Shown here: positions 27,133-35,040 of the stretch, in pieces
Layout: every line of letters begins with the position of its first letter
Position numbering within the stretch: the first letter of the stretch is position 1
Assembly: GCA_009774245.1 (NCBI GenBank)
Contig: VSNM01000020.1
Location: forward strand, 13,826 to 77,825
DNA length: 64,000 nt
Direction of reading: 5' to 3'
Source: Lachnospiraceae bacterium
GTDB taxonomy: Bacteria; Bacillota; Clostridia; Lachnospirales; Lachnospiraceae
The notes under the pieces: model-generated
The model's input: the letters and a program-made list of their open reading frames with translations, nothing else
What the model was told of the DNA's origin: nothing
Database searches by the model: none
Position numbers and translations under genes: made by a program

Positions 27133-27227
27133 TGTGAGAAGAACTTCTAATCACTCGCAGCAAAGGCTGCTTCGTGAAGAAGTTCTAAGTCTCACACAGG
27201 AGAATGCCCAAAAAGCGGGCATTCTCC
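27132..27227. terminator. Two hairpins between convergent kduD and lepB
   Basis: First, a 66-base stem-loop begins at the last base of the kduD stop: nested arms GTGTGAGA/TCTCACAC, AGAACTTCT/AGAAGTTCT, GCAGC/GCTGC (27132-27197). Second, GGAGAATGCCC (27199-27209) / GGGCATTCTCC (27217-27227) forms an 11-bp stem downstream of lepB. Neither has a classical T tail. Confidence 0.6.
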
Positions 27228-27239
27228 GCATTATCGGAT

Positions 27240-27752
27240 TTATCTAAGCAGTTTAATCTCCGGATAATACTCAAATTCCGCTTTTCCTATAATGTCATCT
27301 ATGTCAACAAACTTGTTCGTCCAATATCTTGAATCCCAAGAATTGCTGCGGTTATCTCCCATCATAAAATAACAATTCTCCGGTATCTCGTATGGCCCGA
27401 AATCTTCCCAAAACGGATTCTGTGTATAATCAGAGATCTGTCTGCCATCAATATACACCTTGCCGTCAATGCCCTCGATCACTTCCCCGGAAAGCCCTAT
27501 AATGCGTTTTAAATACAAGGTCTCCCCATCATCGGGATAGTAAAACGATACAATATCCCCCCGCCTGGGCGTATCATATACATATGCAAGTCGGTTGATC
27601 ACAATCCTGCTCCCGGTCATCACCGTCTGCTCCATAGAACCGGTCGGCACCAGCGCGCTCGCCACAACATTATTTTTCAGCCAGAATGCCGCGACGACTG
27701 CAAACAAAATCAATCTTGACCATTCAAAAATTCCCCGAACAACCTTCTTCAT
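27240..27752 (-). CDS. lepB: Signal peptidase I
   Basis: A 170-residue membrane-anchored protease that removes signal peptides from exported proteins. One N-terminal TM (~12-30) is followed by the catalytic Ser in VPTGSMEQT, the catalytic Lys in YLKRIIGLSG and the family box MGDNRSNSWDSRYW. The size fits the Gram-positive SipS type. It lies 72 bases after the uncharacterised gene at the end of the peptide-transport cluster, on the same strand, and might be part of that transcript. Confidence 0.95.
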   Translation of the reverse strand: MKKVVRGIFEWSRLILFAVVAAFWLKNNVVASALVPTGSMEQTVMTGSRIVINRLAYVYDTPRRGDIVSFYYPDDGETLYLKRIIGLSGEVIEGIDGKVYIDGRQISDYTQNPFWEDFGPYEIPENCYFMMGDNRSNSWDSRYWTNKFVDIDDIIGKAEFEYYPEIKLLR

Positions 27753-27824
27753 GAATCAGAAACCTCTCTCATATCTGTCTACTGTCCACTGTCATACTTT
27801 CCATCCTAGAGCGTGTTTGAAAAA

Positions 27825-29099
27825 TCATTCACTCACACATCGCGAAATATACTTCACTCCATCCCGGTTATACAGGTCCGTCAATACCAGTGACGGCTCA
27901 TTATAAAGCACTGTCTGATCTGCACAATAAACAGAATATATCCCTTCCTGTGCCAGCAGATGCAACTTTTCTTCCTGAAAATTGTCTGCTATATAGACCG
28001 GCATCACCCGGAGCAGAATCTCCGCACAGCTGCCCGTTTCCGAATACGAGACAAGACTGTCAACAGCACTCTTGCTATATCCGTCGGTCACATCGATATA
28101 GGCTGTCCGAATCTCCCCATCCCGAAACGCATAGTAATGCTGCCAGTCCAGACTGTTATTCACCGGATAATCCCGCAGATAAACGATACTCAGCGCCCGG
28201 TCATACCGCATCACACCTGCCTGGTATACCGATACGCCATCTCTGTCAAAAAGGTTGAACGCGTACTCCGTACCACTGACATTATCCAGATTTCTGACAA
28301 AACCGTCGTAGCTTGAAACTGATCCAAGCACAAATCCATTGGCTTCCATCGTATCTGCAATATAATCCACAATAAACGCATTCGTCATCCAGTAAAAATC
28401 TATAAATTCCGAAAAACCAACTCTGGAAGCATAATCCATATATGCATCCGATACAAAGAGCCTGATCCTGTGGTTTCCCAAAAGCTGTATATCAATCGCA
28501 TCCCGATTTCCTGCGAAAGATACGATCTCAGCAAAATAATCGGCAATCTCCTCATTCTGATCAGGATCAAAGCTGACTGTCTCCGCATCATCGTTGCAGC
28601 CGAAAAGATTGCTGTACTGGGCATACACAGGCGCCAGATAGATAGCTCGATTTCTCTCCTTGGCAATCGCAGCAAACGCCTCGTACAATACTTCGTCGAC
28701 CTCAATCTCCTCATTTGGGTGCTGATTAATATAGTACAGATTGTGCACCCCGTCAAATCCCTGACTTGTATGGAAAACCTGATACGCTGTCCTGGACGCG
28801 TCGGCATACAGCGCACTGACTGCTTTCTTCTCCGCTGTAGCCGACATCTCACCCGCGCCGAGATAGTACTGAAAAATAAGCTCGTTCGAGCAGTCTGCCT
28901 CCGACGAACCCGCCTCGATCGTCGTCCAGCCGGCATCCTCTGTCAAAAATGACACCAGCGCATATCCAAACGCACATACGCCAACTAATATCAGTACAAT
29001 CGTCAATACCAGCCGGACTTTAGGAAACCCTTCCTCCAATTCTATCCGTTTTACAGGCCTGGGATGATTCTCATTCCGATTTCTAACTGTCCTGCTCAA
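27825..29099 (-). CDS. Uncharacterised membrane-anchored protein of the opp cluster
   Basis: A 424-residue protein with a basic N-terminus, one TM near residues 29-50 (LVLTIVLILVGVCAFGYALV) and a ~370-residue extracytoplasmic domain. No family was recognised. The only in-frame start is TTG at 29097-29099, immediately after the oppF stop; no ATG occurs before the TM. It lies between oppF and lepB on the same strand, suggesting a role at the cell surface linked to peptide uptake or processing, which is inference from position. Confidence 0.75.
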   Translation of the reverse strand: MSRTVRNRNENHPRPVKRIELEEGFPKVRLVLTIVLILVGVCAFGYALVSFLTEDAGWTTIEAGSSEADCSNELIFQYYLGAGEMSATAEKKAVSALYADASRTAYQVFHTSQGFDGVHNLYYINQHPNEEIEVDEVLYEAFAAIAKERNRAIYLAPVYAQYSNLFGCNDDAETVSFDPDQNEEIADYFAEIVSFAGNRDAIDIQLLGNHRIRLFVSDAYMDYASRVGFSEFIDFYWMTNAFIVDYIADTMEANGFVLGSVSSYDGFVRNLDNVSGTEYAFNLFDRDGVSVYQAGVMRYDRALSIVYLRDYPVNNSLDWQHYYAFRDGEIRTAYIDVTDGYSKSAVDSLVSYSETGSCAEILLRVMPVYIADNFQEEKLHLLAQEGIYSVYCADQTVLYNEPSLVLTDLYNRDGVKYISRCVSE

Positions 29100-29100
29100 A

Positions 29101-30417
29101 CTACACCACCACTAAGATCAACAGCAGGAAAAACAGGACTATGACTGCGGCAATCACAATCAAACCGGCAATCGCACCCTTTTTACATGCAGCGTAATTG
29201 CGGTAATAGTGAAAATGTCTGAACACAAAGGCAGCAATCAATCCGATAATTGGCAGCAGGAAGGAAAAGATCTTGTACCAAATACTTCCTGTGTCGTGCA
29301 CCGGCGTCTGCAAAAATTCATCCTCTGACGCCGTATGCACATTCGTTTCATTCTGCAAAACACTCTGCTGCGGCGCATTTGGATCTGCAATATTGATTGA
29401 TTTCAAAGGCACACCCTTCTCCCGGACCGCCTTATATTCCTCGATTTCCTTCTTGTTTCCATATACATAGTGCTCATGTCCGATGTTGACAAGCTCCGGC
29501 TGGTCAGTGCTGTAATCGTGCATCGATGGATCGTACGTATAGAGCACTTTATTCTTCTCCAGCGTCGGGTCCGGTATCGGAATCGCCGAAATCAGGGAAT
29601 GTGTATATGGATGCAGCGGGTAATCAAACAACTCATCCGCCTCCGCGACCTCCACGATATTTCCCTTGTAGATAACGCCGATACGGTCTGATATAAAACG
29701 CACGATGGAAAGATCATGTGCGATAAACAAATAAGTGACATTCTTTTCCACCTGGAACTTCTTGAGCAGGTTCAATACCTGCGCTCTGATCGACACATCC
29801 AGCGCCGAGATCGGTTCATCTGCGACGACAAGTTCCGGCTCCATTACCATAGCGCGGGCAAGTCCGATTCTCTGGCGCTGCCCGCCCGAAAACTCGTGCG
29901 GATACCGCGTCAGATGCTCTGGCAGCAGACCAACCTCGTTGATCATCTCTTCCACCTTGCGAACGCGGTCCGCCTCATTCTCATACAGATGAAAATTGTA
30001 CAGGCCCTCTGACACGATATAGTCTACTGTAGCGCGCTCATTAAGAGACGCCGCCGGATCTTGAAATACCATCTGAATATTGCGGATCACTTCCCTGTCC
30101 AGTGAGTGCGGAATCTTTCCGGAAATCCTGACACCCTTATACAATATTTCACCACTGGCACAAGGATTGACGCGGATCACTGCTCTTCCGACTGTCGTCT
30201 TACCAGAGCCGGACTCACCCACAAGTGAAAAGGTCTCTCCTTTGTATATGTCAAAGCTGGCATTCTTGACAGCTCTAACCGCATTGTCTCCTTTTCCAAA
30301 AGTGATATCCACGTTTTTGACTGATAATAAGATCTCTTTGCCGTTTTTTTCATCAATCAGACCATGTTCCGGCAAATGAGACACACGTCCTGATTTTCCT
30401 TGATTTAGGTTTGCCAC
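29101..30417 (-). CDS. oppF: Peptide ABC transporter ATPase (OppF-like) with C-terminal membrane tail
   Basis: A 438-residue protein. Residues ~28-320 form an OppF-type ATPase with Walker A GESGSGKTT, Q-loop MVFQDPAASL, signature FSGGQRQR and Walker B LVVADEPISALD, plus the oligopeptide ATPase C-terminal region HPYTHSLISAIPIPDP. Unusually, residues ~375-438 add two predicted TM helices (WYKIFSFLLPIIGLIAAFVF and a final hydrophobic stretch). Such ATPases are normally soluble peripheral subunits. The start is GTG 30415-30417 with GGGAG nine bases upstream. Confidence 0.9.
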   Translation of the reverse strand: MANLNQGKSGRVSHLPEHGLIDEKNGKEILLSVKNVDITFGKGDNAVRAVKNASFDIYKGETFSLVGESGSGKTTVGRAVIRVNPCASGEILYKGVRISGKIPHSLDREVIRNIQMVFQDPAASLNERATVDYIVSEGLYNFHLYENEADRVRKVEEMINEVGLLPEHLTRYPHEFSGGQRQRIGLARAMVMEPELVVADEPISALDVSIRAQVLNLLKKFQVEKNVTYLFIAHDLSIVRFISDRIGVIYKGNIVEVAEADELFDYPLHPYTHSLISAIPIPDPTLEKNKVLYTYDPSMHDYSTDQPELVNIGHEHYVYGNKKEIEEYKAVREKGVPLKSINIADPNAPQQSVLQNETNVHTASEDEFLQTPVHDTGSIWYKIFSFLLPIIGLIAAFVFRHFHYYRNYAACKKGAIAGLIVIAAVIVLFFLLLILVVV

Positions 30418-30472
30418 GTTCTAAATCTCCCATCTAAAGTCTATAATTCCAATATCATCGCTTCGCTAACAT

Positions 30473-32230
30473 CTATATGTTAAATGCCTTCAACAATTTC
30501 TCATGAATATTCTGGATCGCCTCCGGCTTCTCAATCTTAGGAGAGCGCGGGTCCAACAGCCATGTCTTTGCATAGTGTGTATCCGTAACCTTGAACATCG
30601 GAGGCTCCTTCAGCGTATCAATCTTCATGCAGTACGGATTTCGCGGTGCAAACGCATCTCCCACAACCTTATTGTAGAGAGAAGGCGGCGTCCCCGTGAT
30701 CGAGTACAGCTTCGTATTCTTTTCCGCAAGCTGCGGCATGGAGGACAGCAGAGCCCATGTGTACGGATGACGCGGATCATAGAAAATCTCATCCACTGAG
30801 GCAAGCTCTATGATCTGTCCGGCGTAAACAACAGCGACACGATCCGCAATGTTGGCCACTACACCAAGATCATGTGTGATAAAGACAATCGTATAATTAA
30901 ATTCTTTCTGCAAATCCTTCAAAAGCTTTAATATCTGTGCCTGAATCGTGACATCCAGCGCCGTCGTAGGCTCATCGCAGATCAGAATCTTTGGCTGGCA
31001 GGACAATGCGATCGCGATGACGATTCTCTGCCGCATTCCGCCGGAATACTGGAACGGATAGTCATCAAAACGTGCCTCCGCATTGGGGATTCCGACCTTC
31101 TTCATCAAATCCAGAGCCTTTGCCCGCGCCTCGGACTCCGTCACATCCTGGTGCTTCATGATAATCGATGTAATCTGCTTTCCGATCGTGATAATCGGAT
31201 TCAGCGATGTCATCGGGTCCTGAAACACCGTCGCGATCTTCCTGCCACGAATCTGATACCAGTCCTTAGCATACTTCACATTCGCCAGATTCAGCACGCA
31301 GGTTCCATGCAGCCTGTCCGCTGTCTCATCAAGATATTTTACGCGGAAAGCAACCTTGTCAAAGACAGCATTCCTCTGCCCATCATCAGACAGATCATCG
31401 CCTCTCACCATCGCCTGCTTCAGCGCCGCCAGGATTCTATTCAGGAGCCTTGCACGCTTAAAGAAGTCATATCTTCCAATGGAGAGATACACCTCCTTCG
31501 CGAGAATCTCATTACGCTTTTTCGTATTCTCTGAGATATTTCCCCTGACCGCTGTATCATATTTTGCTTTCAGCTCCGCCATTGCGGAATTGTATTTCCC
31601 CATATATTCCGCGTCATTCTTGACGCTTTTCTCTGCGGCCAGCTCCATATTGATCCTGTCCTTTAAGAGCCTCTTAATCTCCTTCTCCATCTCGCGGATG
31701 GACTTGGAGAGCTCCCTGATCTTAGCCCGCTCCGTCTTGGGGTTCAATGTCTGTTTGAGATTAAAAGCCTCCGTCTTTTTGACACCAAGCTCCGCGATCG
31801 CCTTGTCGCTCGCCGCTTCCTGTTCCCTGCTGATATTTTCCTTCTCCGCCTTCTCCGCTTTCAAGGCCTCCATCTCCCGATACACATCCGCACCAAGCTC
31901 ATACCTGGAATACTCATCCAGTTTCGCCCGTGCGTGATCAATCATCCATTTGGAGACAGCGGTTTTGCTGACAACGGTATCAGCCAGATCTTCATCATGA
32001 AACACGATACTGCCATTATCAATGTAGCCATTGCTGTCAAGCATTCCGGCGAACGTTTTCGTAAATACAGACTTGCCGGAACCGGACTCACCAACGATCG
32101 CGATCGACTCATTTTCATATATATCCAGGGAAACCCCGCGAATCGCAGTCAGCTTTTTCCCGCGCACACGAAACTTCACTTCGAGATCTTTAATTGATAA
32201 TAATACCTTTTTTTCCTTCTTATCTTTCAT
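30473..32230 (-). CDS. oppD: Peptide ABC transporter ATPase (OppD-like) with long insertion
   Basis: A 585-residue protein, against the usual ~330-350. Walker A GESGSGKS is at 47-54, but the Q-loop VFQDPMTSLNP is at ~335-345. In between lies a ~235-residue charged helical insertion (~85-320) rich in Lys/Glu with coiled-coil character. Signature YSGGMRQRI, Walker B ILICDEPTTALD and the C-terminal TGTPPSLYN region are normal. The start at 32230 (MKDKKEKK) follows GAGGATG; a longer frame overlapping oppC is rejected. It is the fourth gene of the opp cluster. Confidence 0.9.
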   Translation of the reverse strand: MKDKKEKKVLLSIKDLEVKFRVRGKKLTAIRGVSLDIYENESIAIVGESGSGKSVFTKTFAGMLDSNGYIDNGSIVFHDEDLADTVVSKTAVSKWMIDHARAKLDEYSRYELGADVYREMEALKAEKAEKENISREQEAASDKAIAELGVKKTEAFNLKQTLNPKTERAKIRELSKSIREMEKEIKRLLKDRINMELAAEKSVKNDAEYMGKYNSAMAELKAKYDTAVRGNISENTKKRNEILAKEVYLSIGRYDFFKRARLLNRILAALKQAMVRGDDLSDDGQRNAVFDKVAFRVKYLDETADRLHGTCVLNLANVKYAKDWYQIRGRKIATVFQDPMTSLNPIITIGKQITSIIMKHQDVTESEARAKALDLMKKVGIPNAEARFDDYPFQYSGGMRQRIVIAIALSCQPKILICDEPTTALDVTIQAQILKLLKDLQKEFNYTIVFITHDLGVVANIADRVAVVYAGQIIELASVDEIFYDPRHPYTWALLSSMPQLAEKNTKLYSITGTPPSLYNKVVGDAFAPRNPYCMKIDTLKEPPMFKVTDTHYAKTWLLDPRSPKIEKPEAIQNIHEKLLKAFNI

Positions 32231-32291
32231 TCTGCCATCCTCATAGGAACCATCTTTATCCCTGGCTCCAATATCATTGTCAACTGGTTCC

Positions 32292-33311
32292 TTACATATG
32301 TGTTCTCGGATCGGATGCATCACCCAGGTTCTGTCCAACCACATACAATACAATCGTGATAATCGAAGCCACCGCAACCGGACTCCAGAACTCAAATCCC
32401 CAGCCCGGCGTCAGCATCGCACTCTCCGCCTCATAGATCAGCCTGCCCAGCGACATCTCTCTGAGTCCCATTCCGATATACGCGAGAAAAACCTCATAGG
32501 AAATGTATGAAGGAATCTCCGTAGCCGCAAGCGTCACAATAACAGAAGTCATAAACGGCAGAATATTCTTCATCGCAATGCGTATCGTTGATGTCCCCAG
32601 ACACCTCGAAGCCAGATTGTACTCCCTGTCGCGTATGATGACAACCTGTGTACGGATAAAGTACGCGATGGACAGCCATCCGGTGATCGTCATCGCAAAT
32701 ACCATCGTCCAGAACCCTGCCGAGAAGATCATGACCATAACAGAGATCACTAGAATATATGGCAGATTGGCAATAATGTTATAGACAATCATCATCACAT
32801 TGTCAACCGTCTTGGAAAATCCCCAGATCGCCCCGACGATCACACCGATTGTCATATTGATCAGCGCAACGATCAGTGCCAGCGAAATGGAAATCTGCGA
32901 GCCGTACCAGATCGCGTCAAAGGTGGACTGCCCTGACGCACCCGCTCCCAAAATCCAGTGTATACTGAAGCCAAACTGTTTGATCGCTGCAGAAGGCATC
33001 AGATGCTTCGCGGAGGCATTGAGCAGATTGCCAAATTTGTCGTACTCCACAAACATAGGATATAAGTATGCCATCAACACAATCACAGCAAGCAGTCCCA
33101 GCATGACAATATTTACCTTTTTCCGGAAAAACACCCTGAAAACAGACTGCCAGTAAGAGTACCTGGGCGCTGTGATTTTTTCCGACTCCAGATCACTGTG
33201 ATTGATCACAGTGAAAAGCTCCTCGTCGGACATCCCCTGTGTCGGATCAACCTCCTCCAGATTATCCACCACCACAGATACATGCTTTCCTAATTTAAAA
33301 TCTACATTCAT
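32292..33311 (-). CDS. oppC: Peptide ABC transporter permease (OppC-like)
   Basis: A 339-residue inner-membrane permease. A cytosolic N-terminal ~70 residues precede TM1 (VNIVMLGLLAVIVLMAYLYP). A binding-protein-dependent transport domain with further TM helices contains the EAA-like segment ASRCLGTSTIRIAMKNILP. The C-terminal region (YISYEVFLAYIGMGL) is typical of DppC/OppC. The start at 33311 follows GGAGG six bases upstream. It lies between oppB and oppD. Confidence 0.93.
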   Translation of the reverse strand: MNVDFKLGKHVSVVVDNLEEVDPTQGMSDEELFTVINHSDLESEKITAPRYSYWQSVFRVFFRKKVNIVMLGLLAVIVLMAYLYPMFVEYDKFGNLLNASAKHLMPSAAIKQFGFSIHWILGAGASGQSTFDAIWYGSQISISLALIVALINMTIGVIVGAIWGFSKTVDNVMMIVYNIIANLPYILVISVMVMIFSAGFWTMVFAMTITGWLSIAYFIRTQVVIIRDREYNLASRCLGTSTIRIAMKNILPFMTSVIVTLAATEIPSYISYEVFLAYIGMGLREMSLGRLIYEAESAMLTPGWGFEFWSPVAVASIITIVLYVVGQNLGDASDPRTHM

Positions 33312-33396
33312 ATAAATCCTCCATAACCCCACTCTATGAAACCAAAATCCTCAAATCGATACGGAGAATGCCCGCATTTTGGGACTTTTTCTCACC

Positions 33397-34968
33397 CTAT
33401 CTCGCCTTACTTGAGAAAGAAATCCTGGGATCAACCATGGACATCAGCACATCGCCCAAAATAATCGATATCACGCTCAAAATCGCATAGAATAAGGAAA
33501 CACCGACAATGACACCATTGTCGTATTTGTTGATCGCCTCCGTCAGCAGATTACCTGCACCGGGCACGACATACACGCGCTCTGTGATGATCGCACCAGT
33601 CAGACATCCCAGCACGCTTCCGGGAATACCATGGATAATCGGAATCGCAGCATTCTTCAAAATGTGTTTTGAGAAGATCTCATTCTCGCTCAGTCCGCCG
33701 GCTCTCGCAAACTTGACATAATCAGAGTTCATCTGGTCAATCATATAGCGGCGCAGCCACTTCATCAGATTTGCGATCTGCGGAAGCGCAAGAGAGATGA
33801 TCGGCAGCACAAATACAAGCCTGTTCGCCGTATCCATATCAAACGTCGTCGGAAGTCCCATCCGGCCGCCGATTGCCTTAAACAGGAAGATATACGCCAG
33901 AGAAGGAACCGCGATAATAAACACGATATAGAATGTGCCAATCTTGTCCACCAGCTTGTCCTTCTTGCGCGACATAACGATACCGATCGGCACACCGATC
34001 AGATATGCAAGCACAGTCGCAATGATACCGATCAGGAAAGAATAGCCCATCTTCGACAGACCTCCCTTCACTGTGTCAACCGATGTATAGTCATCTGTGT
34101 ATCTCGACTCATAGATCAGGCTTGACTCCAGAGAACCGGCCAGATACGTGGCAGAGTGCAGATCATCCGCGCTCTCCTCTGTAAGCCCCGTCGGATATGT
34201 GATCGTCGACGCGACATAGGAACCCTGCGACCTCGTCATGGTCGTAAATACATCCACACCCATATTGACAGAATAAGAGGTTCCGAGATTGATTGTCAGC
34301 ATATTCTGATGTATGAACGGAAATGTTGAATCACAGTACAACAGATACTTATGTCTTGTTCCGTTTCCTATTATGGCCGGTGAAAACTTTTCCCCGCCAT
34401 AAACAGGATCATATAAAGTAAAGGAAATACCGCGATCTCCCACATCATTTTCTATTTTATTGATATTGTCTATTTCAAATATCCCTGCAAAATAATCCCA
34501 CAGACGATAGATCAGAGGAATATCCTTATAGGCAAAAAGCTGCTGCTGTCCGCCGTTTGCAATTTTCCTGCCGCCCATCAATACAGCGTCAAACCGCTCG
34601 ATCGTATAGCCCTGTGCCTTGTACGTATTCGTAAATTTCTCTATATATTCTTTAACCAGGTCAGAATCCTTGTCCGCAGTTCTGCCAAATGCGACTGCCG
34701 CACTTCTTGTCTCTTCATCAATTTCCCCGCTTGCAGTGAGATCATACAAATAGTCGGAGTACGTGACATAATCCAGATAGCCGTAATCCTCCCATTTCTG
34801 GTATCGATACGCCACCTTCTGGTTATTCTGCTGATGGCTGTACACGGTATCCGACGCAAAAATCAGATTCCGGTCCAGGAGAGAATAAATCATGATCATT
34901 ATCAGCATGACAACCACAATCACACATAGAAGTCCATGAAATAATCGTTTTAATAAATATTTCGCCAT
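33397..34968 (-). CDS. oppB: Peptide ABC transporter permease (OppB-like) with large external domain
   Basis: A 523-residue permease, against the usual ~310-330. TM1 is at ~11-30. Then a ~270-residue extracytoplasmic segment precedes the normal permease core (TM helices from ~306), which contains the EAA-like region YVKFARAGGLSENEIFSKHIL. The extra ~190 residues include KFTNTYKAQGY and GGRKIANGGQQQL and have no recognised family. The start at 34968 (MAKYLLKRLF) follows GGATG. The variant may contact the binding protein or the cell wall; that is inference. Confidence 0.9.
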   Translation of the reverse strand: MAKYLLKRLFHGLLCVIVVVMLIMIMIYSLLDRNLIFASDTVYSHQQNNQKVAYRYQKWEDYGYLDYVTYSDYLYDLTASGEIDEETRSAAVAFGRTADKDSDLVKEYIEKFTNTYKAQGYTIERFDAVLMGGRKIANGGQQQLFAYKDIPLIYRLWDYFAGIFEIDNINKIENDVGDRGISFTLYDPVYGGEKFSPAIIGNGTRHKYLLYCDSTFPFIHQNMLTINLGTSYSVNMGVDVFTTMTRSQGSYVASTITYPTGLTEESADDLHSATYLAGSLESSLIYESRYTDDYTSVDTVKGGLSKMGYSFLIGIIATVLAYLIGVPIGIVMSRKKDKLVDKIGTFYIVFIIAVPSLAYIFLFKAIGGRMGLPTTFDMDTANRLVFVLPIISLALPQIANLMKWLRRYMIDQMNSDYVKFARAGGLSENEIFSKHILKNAAIPIIHGIPGSVLGCLTGAIITERVYVVPGAGNLLTEAINKYDNGVIVGVSLFYAILSVISIILGDVLMSMVDPRISFSSKAR

Positions 34969-35040
34969 AAAATCATCCACTCTATATCCGCCGCGGGAAA
35001 TGGCGGAACCACCCCCCACGGCAGAATTGTATTGATGGTA

